DNA of 64,000 nt from Neocallimastix lanati (nom. inval.) (GCA_016946835.1 JACVTC010000101.1:222501-286500); one strand, 5' to 3'. Shown: positions 21,847 through 35,469, counted from the first letter of the stretch. Numbers and translations: made by a program. The notes: generated from the sequence alone by a model not told the origin.

Positions 21847-23575
21847 ATGACAAAAAAACTTGCAATTGGTATTGACCTAGGTACTACTTATTCCTGTGTT
21901 GGTGTTTTTAGAAATGATAATATAGAAATATTTCATAATAATGAAGGTTTCCGCATTACTCCTTCTTGCGTTTCGCTTGATGATGAAGAGGTATTAGTTG
22001 GTAATTCTACTGTCTATCAGTCAGGAATGAATATAGAAAATACAATATTTAATATTAAGCGTATTATTGGTCGTGATTTTGATGAAGAAAATGTTCAAAA
22101 TGATATAAAACGTTTTCCATTTAAAGTTATTAACAAAAATAATAGACCTTATGTTCAAGTAAAATATAAACGTAACATAGAAGAGTATACGCCAGAAGAA
22201 ATTTCAAGTAATATTCTTTCAGAAATGAAAGGAATAGCTGAAGATTATTTAGGAGAGAAAGTAACCGATGCTGTCATTTCTGTTCCTGCCTATTTTAATG
22301 ATACTCAGCGTAAAGCTACTATTGATGCAGGAAAAATAGCTGGATTAAATGTATTACAAATTATTAATGAACCAACAGCAGCTGCTCTTGCCTATGGATT
22401 TAATAATAAAATTAAAAGTATTGAAAATATTTTAGTGATCGATCTTGGAGGTGGTACTTACGATATATCACTTTTATCTATTATTAATGGAAAATATGAA
22501 GTTAAGGCTATTTCAGGAGATACACATTTTGGAGGAGAAGATTTTAATGAAAGGTTGATTGATTATTTTATCGACGAAATTAATTCTAAATATGGAAAAG
22601 ATATTAGATCCGATTCAAACTATTATAAAATTAAAAACCGGTTAAAATCAGCTTGTGAACGTTGTAAGATACAATTACCTCCTAAAAAATGTAAAATGGA
22701 TCCCATAGAAATTTTCAATTTATTTAACGGAATTAATTTTAAAAGCAACCTTACTCGTGCACGATTTGAGGAATTAAATAAAGATTTATTTAATGAACTT
22801 CTTAAACCAATCAAAGATGTTATTAATTTCACAAAAATTAATAAATCTGATATTAACGAAATTGCTTTAATTGGAGGTTCAACTCATATCCAAAAAGTAC
22901 AAGATATAATATCATCTTATTTTGATGGAAAAGAATTAAAAAAAAAATAAATCCTGATGAAGCTGTTGCTTATGGTGCAGCCATTCTGGCTTCAAATCTT
23001 TCTAATGAAAATAATGATAAAAGAGAAGATTTAATATGGAATGTTGTATCTCACTCTTTAGGTACAGTAGTCCAAGGGGATATTATGAATAACATTATTT
23101 ATAAGAACTCTAAAATTCTAATAATGAAAACAAAACGATATGCTACTATGAAAAATAATCAAACTTCTTTTTCAATTGAAGTATATGAAAGGCCAAAGAT
23201 TAATTATTGCTAATAATAAATTATTAGATAAATTTATTATGGAAGGAATTACTCTTAAACCGCATGGTGAAGCAAAAATTGATGTCACTTTTGAAATTGA
23301 TAAAAATGGTATTTTGATAGTTTCAGGCTCAGAGATAGGAACTTCTTTTATAATGAAATTACGGTTATAAATAATAAAGGAAGATTACATCAAGAAGAAA
23401 TTAATAAATTAATAATGAGATAATAAAAATAAATCAGAATAATCCGATAAAACTAGATTACTAAATGCCATTAATAATAGGCTTAAATGGACCAAATTTA
23501 ACACTGATTATTCTATAGAAAAATGTAATAGTAAGAAAGCCGAATTAAAAAGTATTTTCTTTACCAGTTTCTTAA
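21847..23575 (+). pseudogene. Frameshifted Hsp70 (copy 3)
   Basis: The first 367 codons encode an Hsp70 nucleotide-binding domain almost identical to copy 1 (DLGTTYSCVGV, NEPTAAALAYG, DLGGGTYDIS). The run of 11 A in copy 1 (16206-16216) is 10 A here (about 22938-22947), so the frame ends at 22950 just after KELKKK. Downstream homology continues in other frames: INPDEAVAYGAA, then a second shift before LIIANNKLLDKF (frame of 23176-23370), then a lost base in EIGTS(L)YNE. The C-terminal lid coding region carries a premature TAA and a deletion of roughly 90 bp (near 23420-23450). Several substitutions hit conserved sites (STRIP to STHIQ; SLGTAV to SLGTVV). The truncated N-terminal part could still be made, but the gene is decaying. 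Confidence 0.9.
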
Positions 23576-24525
23576 TAAAATTAACATTTTTTTAAAAAGT
23601 AATAAAAATAAAAAAAAAATAAAATAAAATAAAATAAAATAAAATCTTTTTTTTTTTTCTTTTTTTCTATCTTTTTTACATTTTATTATAATATCTTTAG
23701 TTACTAATTATTTTATCATTAAATTTATAATATAAAAAATGTAATTTAAATATATTGAAATAAATATTATATTGTACAATTTTTTTTTTTTTTTTTTTTA
23801 AAATAAAAAATTTATATAAAGGAAACTTATAATTATTATAATTAAAAAAGTTTGCTAATAATTATTTACATTTTTTTGCTCTCTTACTTATTAAATTAAA
23901 TAAAGTATAAAAGAAGTAAAAAACATAATTATAATTTTTATTTATTTTTAAAATATTCAATGAAAAAATTAAATAATAAATATAAAAATATAATTGAATG
24001 TCAATATAAATATAAATAATTATAAAATTATGTATTTATTAAAAAGATTAATTATGTATATATTAAATTTTTTTATATAATTCTTTTTTTTTTTTTTGTC
24101 CAAAAAAACGTTTTATACATATTATATATAATCACTAATCAAGTAATTAATTAATTATAATAATAATAATAATAATAATTAAAATTTTATAATGACAATA
24201 ATTTTTGGATTGTAAATAATTGCAATAATCAAGATAATCCCTTTAGTTTTATATTTGTAAATTTTTTTTAATTTTTTTTTTTCCTTTATGATGTAATTTT
24301 TCAATTTCTTTTATTATTATTTTTATTAAATTGTAAATAAAAATTATTAACATTATTACTATTAATACTACAATTGTTACTATTACTATTGACATTAGTA
24401 TTAGTATAAGTTCTAGTATTAGTATTAGTATTTATGTTAGTGCCAGGATTAGCGTTGGTATTAGTATTAGTATTAGTATTACTATTTTTAAATTTTTTAT
24501 TAATATCTTTTTTTTTTTTTATTTT
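23576..24525. other. 3' flank of Hsp70 copy 3 and spacer
   Basis: The first ~550 bp are the duplicated 3' flank. A TAGTATTAGTATTAG-type triplet repeat lies at about 24375-24485. No gene. Confidence 0.6.
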
Positions 24526-24529
24526 TTTT

Positions 24530-25555
24530 TAATTGATAATGCAAAGCGAACTTATTGAGTTACAATTTATGTATAGTACATATGATGAGAGAAAAATTCC
24601 TAATAAAATTTGACTTTTGAAATATTTGAAATATTTTCTGTTTATTATTATCATTTTTCCAATTAAAATTATTATATTAATAATAAATTTTGTTAATAGT
24701 GAAAATGTGATGAATGGATATATTCTGTAGTTTTGAAGCACTTTAACTCAATTGAAGACTTTATAATTATTATAAATAAATAAAAAAGTAAATAAATAAA
24801 TATAAAAGTTATGATAAACATATAAATCCTTTTAATTAGTTCAATTTTTATAATATAAATTAATAATAATTTATTCTTTATTGTAGAAAATTATATATAT
24901 TTAGTATAGATGGAACATTTCTATATGGTTTTAAAAACTTTATAAATCTTGAAAAAAATGTAAATAACTTTATAATACCGTTTATATATTAAATCATTCA
25001 TAGTAGTAATAATATTATTAATATTAATAATGATAATAATAATAAAGAAATAATATAAAATATTTAAAGTATATATTTATAATATATACTTAAAATATTT
25101 TTTAAATTATCTTATTAAAGTGATGTAAGTGGAAATTATCTTTACGGATAGATTCCTTTATTTCCAAAACTTAGTAAATGTAATTTTAATAGTAAAGATG
25201 AAGATAAATTATGTAGTTTAAAGAGTCCCCAATGTACGAATTACCTCCAAGTACTCCTATGGTATATCCTCCGCCTCCTTTATTTTCAACTGTACTGCAT
25301 CTGATCCTTCAAATTATCTTCCACCTAAACCTAATGTAACAGAACTATCTGATTAAGATTCATCAAATTATTTAGTTTATGATTTACCAGATCAACCATC
25401 AGTACTAAACTTCCAACCGTTATCATCTAATACTCAAATCCCATCAGCTGCTCAATTTGTATTATCATCACCACCTTCCACTGAATTGATTGTAAAGGAT
25501 AATAACGTTATTTTTGAACCGGCTCCAACTAATGTTTTATAGAAGAAATAATAAT
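24530..25555 (+). pseudogene. Decayed copy of the LRR membrane protein gene
   Basis: Segments match, in order, exons of the intact gene at 28312-31026. About 24545-24610 corresponds to exon 3 (ACAATTTATGTATAGTACAT). 24690-24760 corresponds to exon 5. 24886-24955 corresponds to exon 6, including GTAGAAAATT and TAGATGGAACATTT. 25115-25230 corresponds to the start of exon 7 (CCAAAACTTAGTAAATGTAA). 25290-25550 corresponds to the C-terminal tail, ending in GAAGAAATAATAAT. Stops interrupt it (for example TAG within the exon 7 homologue), and everything between the Cys-rich juxtamembrane part and the Pro-rich tail, including the transmembrane segment, is deleted. It retains splice-site remnants, so it came from genomic duplication, not from retrocopying. 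Confidence 0.85.
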
Positions 25556-26586
25556 AATAATAATTGTAAATTATGCTAATAATAATTTAAAAAAAAAAAA
25601 TGGAAGAAATAACAAAAATTTTTATTCATTATAATGATTATAATGAAAAAATATAATTATTCTATTTTTTTTTTTTTTTTTTAAAATAAAATAAAAAAAT
25701 TGATTTGAATAAAATTTAGATATAATTATTAAGATATAATAAATTCAATATTAATAGATAATATATTGTAGTAAAATATAAGTATAAAATTATTTATAAA
25801 TGATTATAAATGATGAAACATAATATTTATAATTGAATAATAATCAAAAATAGAATTATAAATATTAAGAGAATAAAAATATATAAAAAATTATTTTAAT
25901 ATTTTTTTAATTTATTTATTTATTTATTTATTTATTTTTTATTTTATTTTATTATTTATTTTATTTTATTATTTAAAAATAAAAACTAGAATATTTTTTA
26001 TACTATATTTAAAAAATAAAAATTAAAGTTACCACACATTTTATTTATATTATAAAATATCAATAAAATTAAAAATTTTAAATATTAATATTAATTTATC
26101 CAATTAAGTTTATAGTATTAGTTTTATTTTATTTTATTTTTTTTTTTTTTTTTTATAATTCATTGTTAAAATTTTGATAAATCTATATATTTATATATAT
26201 ATTTTAACAAAATTATATAAATATCTCGCAATGAATGTATATTTACAATGGATTATCTATCGATAATTCAATAGGCTATAAAATAAATTTTATTATTTTA
26301 TATTATATTTTAATTTTTCTATATTAATAATAAAAAAGAAAAAATAAAAAATAAAAAATGATAATAATTAAATAATTATTATTAAAGTTTAATATTTATC
26401 ATTTATTTAATAAATCTTAAAAATTAAAAACTTTTTTATTATTTATATTAAATTTAGAATATAAAAATTTAATTAAAAATAATTTTTTATTGGTTTATTT
26501 GATATTCAATGTTTGATATAAAATTTTTTTTATTATTAAATTGACTTTAAGATATATTAGAAATGTTATTTTGTTTTTTTTATGAA
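25556..26586. other. Intergenic DNA
   Basis: AT-rich, no gene. TTTATTTA repeats at about 25910-25975 and poly-T near 26139-26155. Confidence 0.6.
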
Positions 26587-26694
26587 ATTGAAATTTAAAA
26601 TTATTAATAAATCATTTTAGTGAATCATAGAAATAAAATAATTGAAATTTAAAATTATTAATAAATCATTTTAGTGAATCATAGAAATAAAATA
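26587..26694. repeat. 54 bp perfect tandem duplication
   Basis: ATTGAAATTTAAAATTATTA with its following 34 bases (ending AGAAATAAAATA) occurs at 26587-26640 and immediately again at 26641-26694. Non-coding. Confidence 0.9.
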
Positions 26695-26879
26695 AAGACA
26701 TTTTTTACAATGTTTGATTATGATAAGAATGTATGTAGCCAGTTCAATAAAGAAAAAAATAATGATTATTAACAGTTATTTTTATTTTCTAATAAAAAGG
26801 ATGATATAAAATTTTATTATTAAAGAAAATTATAAATTTATTTAAGATTTTAGATTTAATAATAATAATAAGGTTTCCC

Positions 26880-27430
26880 CTTATTATTTAAGATTTAATA
26901 CTGCTTATGGATTCAATAAACTTTTCAAAGTATATAATATAAATATTTGAGGGTTTTACCATCCTTGTATGATCTTTTTATACCCATTTCAAGTTTATTT
27001 AAATATTTCATTAAATTAACTTGAAAAAAAACAGTTATCTCAAAGTCCTTATCCTTTCCCAAGCCCTAGATAATTGTCAAGAAGTTGGTAAAACTCGGAA
27101 ATTGATACTGTTACTTTTTTAATAAGGAAAGAAATTTTTTGGATTCATTCATTATTAAAAGAAAGCGTATTATTAAAAATAGTGTCTAATAAAGTCATAT
27201 TATCTTCCTTTAATAATAAGTTTATTAAAGCGGATGGAACTATTAATTGTAATTTTTCGTGTTAAGTAATCTTTTATTATATATTTCGAGAGTAATATCT
27301 TTAGAAATATTATTCTTTTTAAAAAGTAGTTTCACTTCAGTACTTTTATTATCAATTGGATGAAATTTTAATTTCAGTTATGATAATATATATGACGATT
27401 CTTTATAAAATAGGAATATGATTTTTTCTA
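26880..27430 (-). pseudogene. Decayed minus-strand coding remnant, perhaps ankyrin-type
   Basis: On the minus strand, from about 27380 downward, protein-like segments follow one another in broken frames: FHPIDNKSTEVKLLFKKNN, LEIYNKRLLNTKNYN, then LLDTIFNNTLSFNNE, a stop, IQKISFLIKKVTVSISEFYQ. This style of sequence is reminiscent of ankyrin-type repeat proteins that are abundant in gut fungi. That is from memory and is not a demonstrated homology. Several stops and frameshifts rule out function. Confidence 0.3.
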
Positions 27431-27520
27431 TCTTTTATTTTATAATAAACCTTTATTTTATACTATTTTTTTTTTTTTTATTTATTTTTTTTTATTTATT
27501 TATTTATTTATTATTGATTG

Positions 27521-27555
<35 letters not shown>

Positions 27556-27983
27556 TGTATAATTTTTTTTTATTATTTTATTTAAAGTAAACCATCTTAA
27601 AATAATAATAACAGTAATAATTAGTAAATAATCTTAATAATATATTTTTTTGAAAGAATGATTAATCAATTATTTTCAATGTGGATGTTTCAACTCCTAA
27701 TTATAAATAAATAGAATGATTATATATATGTATGTATATATATTATATTTTAATAATGTGTTAATATAATTCCAAACAAGTTTATATTTAAAAAAATAAT
27801 AATAATAATTTAAGACTTTTTTACATTTTAAATTTTATAATTAATATTTTTTAATATATATTTATTATTTATTATGAATTATCATAATAAATATTTTTAA
27901 ACTGATCCACCAATCCCTTAAATTTAATAACTCCCTTATTTTTCATCTTAAAAAAAAAAAGAATTAAAGGATAGAATATATGT

Positions 27984-28014
<31 letters not shown>

Positions 28015-28276
28015 ATTTTATTTTTTTTATTTATTATTTTTCAAAATTATTTCAATATTATAATAATATTTATTATTTATTATTTTTTTACATATATGTT
28101 ATTATATAATAATTATAATAATAAAAGTTATATTTATGAATAAAAAAATAAATAATATATTAAATAAATAATAAATAAATAAATAAATAAAAAAATAGAT
28201 TCAAAATTTAAAAATTATTAATATTATAATTCCACTAAATTATAATAATAAAAAAAGGAAATTACATTGATAATTG

Positions 28277-28311
<35 letters not shown>
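27431..28311. other. Upstream region of the LRR gene
   Basis: Poly-T at about 27525-27553, poly-A at about 27984-28010, an AAATAAAT run near 28170-28190, and T-run/A-run just before the start codon at 28312. No gene or defined promoter motif. Confidence 0.5.
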
Positions 28312-28312
<1 letters not shown>

Positions 28313-30276
28313 TGTTTTCTCTAAAAAAGCATTTATTATTATTATATATTATATTTAGTTCAATAACATCAATTGTTAAAGCTGATGATTGCAGTATTTT
28401 TCGAAATTCAATGAAATTTATGGGATCAGCAAGGGATAAATATGATGCAAGATATGACGCTTCTGCAAGTTGTTGTGAATTTGATTGTATTCAATGTGAT
28501 AATGAGCAACATATAACTGAAATGTAAATAATTACATAATTAATATTTAAAATTTTTATTTTATAATATATGATATTAATATTAAATTTCATTTGTATGA
28601 TAAAAGAAAATTAAATCATTATGAAAATATAAATACTGATTTTCCAAGTTTGATTAAAGAATTTTCAAAATTGCAATATTTGGTCAAATTGTATGTAAAA
28701 TCTATAAACATTACTATTACTATTATTTTTTCTTATAATTACTATTATTATTATCTTTTCTTATTCTTATTATTAATTATTAATATTATGTCTTTTTATC
28801 ATCTATTATTGTATTGTTTAATTATTGTTTAATTATATACAGTGAAATTAGTGAATTACAGTTTATGTATAGTGCATATATGGAACAAGGAATTTCTAAA
28901 GAAATTGGACTTTTGAAAACATTGAAATCTCTGTATGTTTACTTATCTAATTTTATAATATTTAAAATATTATATGATATTTTATTATTATTCATCCATT
29001 AAAATAAAATAATATTATAATTACTTTTTTTTTTTTTTTTATTGAAAATTTAATATGGATAGAATTCTTTGTAATAATCCCGATAGTTATGGTAGTAGTC
29101 ATATTCCAGAAGAAATAGGAAATTTAACAAATTTAGAATATTTGTTAGTATATTATAAAAATTTATTATAATTGTTATTATAATTATATATTTTTATATA
29201 TTTTTCCTATTGTAATTATTAATAGATAAATAATAAAATTTTATTAATCTAGAGATTTAAGTGGAGACCACTTAAATGGACAAATTCCACAGTCTTTTAG
29301 CAATTTAACTAAATTAAAGACTTTGTAAGAATTACAAATAAAAAATAATAGAAAAATAAAATAAAATAAAATAATATAAAATAAAAAAAAAAGTTAATGA
29401 TATATATATAAAATTTTTTCAATTAGTTTAACTTTTAATATAATAATTTATATAATAAATTTAAAAAATTTTTTTTTATTGTAGAAAATTAAATTCAAAT
29501 AATTTAGATGGAACATTTCCATACGGCTTTAAAAACTTAACAAATCTTGAAGAAATGTAAATAATTTATAATATCAATAATATTTATAAATCATTCGTAA
29601 TAATAATAATAAGGAATAAAGTAATAATAATAATATTTATAATTCATGTTTAAAATAATATTTTAAATTATATTATTAAAGTGATGTAAATGAAAATCAT
29701 ATGCATGGATATATTCCTTTATTACCAAAACTTAGTAAATGTTATTTTAGTGGTAAAGATCAAGGTAATTTATGTAGTTTGAAGAGTGCTAAATGTATCG
29801 ATAATACTAATTATTGTTCTTTGGAAGAAATAAAAGAAACTCTTAAAGAAAATGGTAGCCCTGATCCCAATAGTAAGGAATATGATGATGAGGTATTTGT
29901 TGAAGATGAAGATGAAGAACAAAATATTGATAGCAACGATTTTGGAAATGTGCAACATGATATTAATAATATATTAAATGTAACTAAGAATTTTCTGACA
30001 TTTATCTTGATTGTTGTAATTATTCTTGGAGTTTTAGGAATATTAAAAATTATTAAAAATATCAATAGGGATAAGACAAATAAACAAAATTCAAATGATA
30101 ATAATGATGATATTGTTTTACTATCTACTAAATATCATAGCGAAAATAATGATGAAAATAATGCTAGTAATACAATTAATGATGCTAGCAATAATAATAA
30201 TGATAATAATACAGTAGCTGTTGGAAGTATTGTTAATACAACTATAAATAATAATAACACCAATAGTAACAATGAA

Positions 30277-30341
<65 letters not shown>

Positions 30342-31026
30342 TAATAATAATGTAGTTAATAATTCTTATCCTTATTATTCAGTAACACCTAATTCGTCTA
30401 TACCTCTTTCATCACCACCTAGTTATGTACAACAAACTAGTAATCAAAGTGGTGTAAATTATGCCGTTCCACCAGTACCTATTGCATCTTATCCAAATAA
30501 TGTAAATTACGTTATAGCTTCTTCTACTCCAGTTATACCAAATCCAAATCCAAATTCTATATATTATCCTCCACCACCTCCTGGTGCTACTGTGGTATAT
30601 GCTCCAGCTTCTAATCCTTCAAATTATCTTCCACCTAATCCTAATGTAACAGAACCACCTGATCAAGATCCACCAAATTATTCAATTTGTTGTTTACCAG
30701 ATCATCAATCAGTATCAAATTCTCAACCATTATCATCTAATACACAAGCTTCATCTAATACACAAACTCCATCTGATATACAAACTCTATCTGATACACA
30801 AACACCATCAAATTCACAAACACCATCAAATACACAAACACCATCAAATATACAGACACCATCAAATACACAAACTCCATCAAATACACAAACTCAATCA
30901 GCTACTCAATTTGCATTATCATCACCTTCTTCACCTGAATTGACTGTAAAAGATAATAGCGTTGTTTTTACACCACCCCCAACAGAACCATATTCTGTGG
31001 ATACCAATGTTTCAGAGAAGAAATAA
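28312..31026 (+). CDS. LRR single-pass membrane protein (seven exons)
   Basis: Proposed exons: 28312-28523, 28607-28690, 28843-28932, 29063-29143, 29253-29324, 29485-29556, 29682-31026. All junctions are GT-AG and all introns split a codon after its second base. The joined frame is 651 residues with no internal stop. Residues 1-24 are a signal peptide (cut after IVKA). A small Cys-rich cap follows, then plant-type LRRs, for example NLTNLEYLDLSGDHLNGQIP and FSNLTKLKTLKLNSNNLDGTF. Exons 5 and 6 are exactly 72 nt, one 24-residue LRR each. A Cys-containing C-cap, an acidic stretch and one membrane helix (about 308-328, FLTFILIVVIILGVLG) precede a cytoplasmic tail with an Asn run, Pro-rich segments and TQTPSN repeats. 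No kinase domain. Ligand and signalling role unknown; a surface adhesion or sensing role is inferred. A decayed paralogue lies at 24530-25555. Confidence 0.88.
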
Positions 31027-31362
31027 TAATTATTATAAATAATAATAGTAATAATTAAAAAAAATAAAAAAAGGAAAAAATAAAAAAAATAAATTATTTT
31101 TATTAATTACAATGAAAAAAATATTTTATTTATCTTTTTTTTTTTTTTTTTTTTACTAAATAGAGTATAAATATATAAATATGAATAAAATATAAATATA
31201 ATTAAGATATAATAAATTCATTATTAATAAATAATAGAATCAATTATAAATAATAATATGTAATATTTGTAATAATATAATAATTTCAACATAGAATATT
31301 GAATATTAAAAAAAAAAAAAAAAAAAATAAAAAAAATAAAATAAAATAAAATAAAATAAAAT

Positions 31363-31397
<35 letters not shown>

Positions 31398-33190
31398 ATT
31401 TAAAACTAATTTATTCATGATATAAATAATAAATAACTTTATATTAATAACAAATAATAAAATAATAAAATATTTTCTTTTTTTTTTTTTTCTTTATTTG
31501 CTATTTATATTAAATTATTTAATTATTTACTATGTATTATGTATTATGTATTTAAATTATTTATTCTGAATAAAATGAATATTAATTATTCAGATTTTTT
31601 TAAATTATAAAATATTTTTAAGAAATATATATATATATATTTTTTTTAATGTTTAAAGAAAAATATTTATATTATTTGTTACAAATTATTTAACTATTTA
31701 TTATATATTTTATTATTTATTCTGAATAAATTAATATTAATTTTTCAGTTTTTTTTTTTTCAGTTTATTTAATTATCATTTTATTTCTTAATGTTTAAAA
31801 AATAAAATATTCATTTATTTTTTTAAAAAATAAAAAATACATTTATAATTTTTATAAACCTGATTATTTATTTATAAATTTATTTATTTGTAATTATATT
31901 AAAAAATTTATGGCTTTAAATAATAATAATATAAAAGACACACCACAAAATACACTACTTAATAGTTGTATTAGAAATATGGTTTTTTTGATAAAGTAAT
32001 GTAACTCCATAAAAAGTTTACTTTCAAATAAATATAAACAAATTACTAAATAAATAAGTAAATAATAAATATTTTAAATATATATATATTTATTATATTA
32101 TATAATAATACTTATAATTAATAATAATAGTAATAAATAATAATAATAATTAATAAATAGTAATAATTAATAAATAATAATAATAATTAATAAATTATAA
32201 GTAATAAATAATAAATAAATAAATAAAAATTAATTTTAAATTTTTCAAAATATTTCGAGGTTTAAAAAAAAAATAAAATTAAAAGATATCTTTACAGTTA
32301 AATAGTAATAAATAATTATTTCATTACTATTATTAATTTTGTATTTCTATTAAATTTTATATTTATATCATTAATTTTATTAATATTTTTAAATTGTTAA
32401 TAAAAATTCTTTATAATTATTAATACAAAAATTAAAAGTTTTATATATCTATAAAAAAATGATCTTTTAATTTTCTAAAAAAAATAAGATATTCTTTAAA
32501 AAAAAAAATTCATTATATAAATATAAAACTTCAAAGTATTTAAAATACAAAAAAAAAAAAAAATAATAATAAATAAATAAGGCATTTAAAAAATAAAAAA
32601 GATTTAATTTATATATCTTAAAAATATATATATATATATTAAAAAAGGTTCACTAGATATTCATACAAATATAAAAAAAAAAATAATCATTACATGTTAT
32701 TAAAATTATAGAATAATATATATCAATTAGATATTCATAAAAATATTTAAGTAAAATATTTAAATAAAAGTTTTAAAAGCAAAGAAAAAATTTTTTAACC
32801 TTTTATTGTTTATTTGTTTAACGTTTTTTTAATTTATTTATACACAATATAATACCCCATGTTTCAAAAACAAAAATATATACGACGCAAGAAACCGCAT
32901 TATGAAATGTAACACTTTTTTCAAAAAAAAAAAAAAAAAATAATGAAAAGTGTTGTATCACCCAAAATTTTTATTTCGCAATGTTGTTTTTTAATAACTT
33001 TATTTAAAACCATAAAAAATATTTTCTTATACGCAAATATAAATAAATAAAGAAAAAAAAAAATTTAAAAATCTATATATAATAATAAATAATAAATAAT
33101 AAATAATAAATAAATAGTAATAAATGATAATTAATATAATTAATAATAATTAATAATAAATAATAAAAATAAATAAAAAAAAAGTATATA
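31027..33190. other. Gene-free AT-rich region
   Basis: Only microsatellites (TAAAA near 31330-31365, TAATAA near 32110-32220) and homopolymers. An inverted repeat surrounds a poly-A run at 32911-32954: AACACTTTTTTCA, then about 18 A, then TGAAAAGTGTT. It is flanked by GAAATGTAACA and GTTGTATCACCC, again resembling the dispersed GTTRCATTTC family. Confidence 0.55.
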
Positions 33191-33201
33191 AATAAAACGG
33201 G

Positions 33202-33492
33202 TTGTTAAAAACTGTATTAAAAAAATAGGGAGTGTTACGTTTCCGAAAGTTGTATCTCAGAAAATGAGGCTTTTTTAAATTTTAATAAATAAATTAATAT
33301 TTAAATAATTTTAATAAACGATGTCAAATTAGGGTTAGATATTATTATTTGTTAAAAAATGTATTAAAAAAATAGGGAGTGTTACATTTCAGAAAGATGC
33401 ATTTAGGAAAATAAGGCTTTTTAAAATTATAATTAATAAATTAATTAATAAATAATTTTGATAAATAAAATCAAATGATATTTAATATGCTC
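33202..33492 (+). repeat. Two tandem copies of the dispersed GTTRCATTTC repeat
   Basis: Copies start at 33202 and 33349 (147 bp period). Each reads TTGTTAAAAA, TGTATTAAAAAAATAGGGAG, TGTTAC(A/G)TTTC, GAAAATGAGGCTTTTT or GAAAATAAGGCTTTTT, then an AATAAATTAA/ATAATTTT tail and TCAAAT. The same order of blocks is found at 63830-64000 (plus strand) and in part, on the minus strand, at 57901-58063. Confidence 0.75.
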
Positions 33493-35469
33493 TAATAATA
33501 ATAATAATAATAATAATCATTAAATAATAATCATTAAATAAAGAATACATATGATCTTTTATTACAATAATTATTATTATTATTATTTTTTAATATTAAA
33601 AATTTTTTTCTGATCAACTTTTGTCATAATAACCATTGAAATGATTCAATTCCTGATATTTATTGTATTATTTAATTTTTTTTATTTTATTTAATTTATA
33701 TATTAATTTTATTTATTATAGACTTCTATTTTACAATGATTAACCTAATAAAAATAAATATTCACTAAAATCTAAATCTATATTTCTATAACTGAAGGCA
33801 TACGATTAATATTATTTCAGGTATAATAATAATAAAAAAAAAAAAAAAAAGGCATTTATCTATATTTTTTCATATAAAAAATCTTAAGAGTAAAGCATAA
33901 AAAATGTATATATAAATATTTATATATTAATATATATAATATAAATATGAAATATCACATGTATACTGGAAATAGATTTAATATTAAATAGATATTAATA
34001 AATAAATATTTATTATTTATATCATATGACATATTTTTTTTTTTTTTTTTTACATTATTTTATTTCATAATATAAGTAGTTTTTAATATTTTTGAAAATA
34101 TTAATAATTATAATTAATTATAATTTTTTTATATTTAATGTTTAATTTTTCTTTTTCTTTTTATTTTTTTTTTTTTTTTTTTTTTTTTTTTCTTTTCCTT
34201 TTTTGTTCATTTACTTTTTTATATTGTTTTTGTTTGTTAACTTCAATCCTTTAATTAAAATTTTACTTTTTTTCTATTCCAAAATAAATTTTAATATGTG
34301 GTATTGTTACATTTGTATTACATGAACACTAAAAATGCTTTTTATTAAAATTGTTTAAAATTTTTTTTTTTTTTTTAATTTAAATAATAACCAACCATTA
34401 ATAACAATAATTAATAATATAATGAATAACAATAATTAATAATGAATAACAATAATGAATAACACTTAATAATAATTAATAGCAATTAATAATTAATGAA
34501 TAACCATAATTAATAATTACTTATTGATACTAATAAACAGATGAATAATTGAATATATTTATGGTAATAAATAAAATATTAAAAAAAAAGTTAATGTATA
34601 AATTATCATATAATATATATTTATTTTTAAAAAAATTGAAACAAATTTAATATAAAATAAATAAATCATAAATAAATCATAAATAAATAATAAATAATAA
34701 ATAATAAATAATTAAATAATAAATAAATAAATAATAAATAAATAATAAATAAATAATAAATAAAAAATAATGAATAAATAATTGAATAAAAAAAAATAAA
34801 TAATAATAAATAATTAAATAATTAAATAATTAAATAATTAAATAATTAAATAATTAAATAATTAAATAATTAAATAATTAAATAATAAATTATAAATAAT
34901 AAATAATTGAATAATAAATAATTGAATAATAATAATAATAAATAATAAATTAATAAATAATAAGTAATATTAATATATATAAATATACACATAAATATAA
35001 ATATATTTAAAAAGAATTTCAAAAAAAAAAGTTACATTAATGTAGATTATTTTTACTCTTCAGTTTCAATGTTTAATATAAAATATATATATATAGTTAT
35101 ATTGTAATAATAAATGTAATTTTAATATTATAAATTTAGTTATGATAACAATAATAAAAAAGTAATCAATAGTTAATAATTATTCATTTAAAATTTAATA
35201 CTTAATATGATAAACATTTTTAATTTATTGATTACATATATTTGTACACATATATATATATACAATGATATAACTTCATAAAAGTGGTTATTAATTAAAA
35301 AATAAAAAAAAAAAAAAAAAAAAACATGGTAAAATTTTATTAATGATATTCTATTCGATTTAGTAATAAAATTAAAATAATAAAATAAATAGACATAATA
35401 GAATTATTATTATTATTATTATTATTATTATTTTAGACTTTTACACAATACCATTTATATATATTTATA
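33493..35469. other. Gene-free region rich in simple repeats
   Basis: AATAATAATCATTAAATAA near 33495-33540, poly-T at 34027-34051 and 34167-34191, long TAAATAA/ATTAAATA arrays at 34660-34945. No coding signal. Confidence 0.6.
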
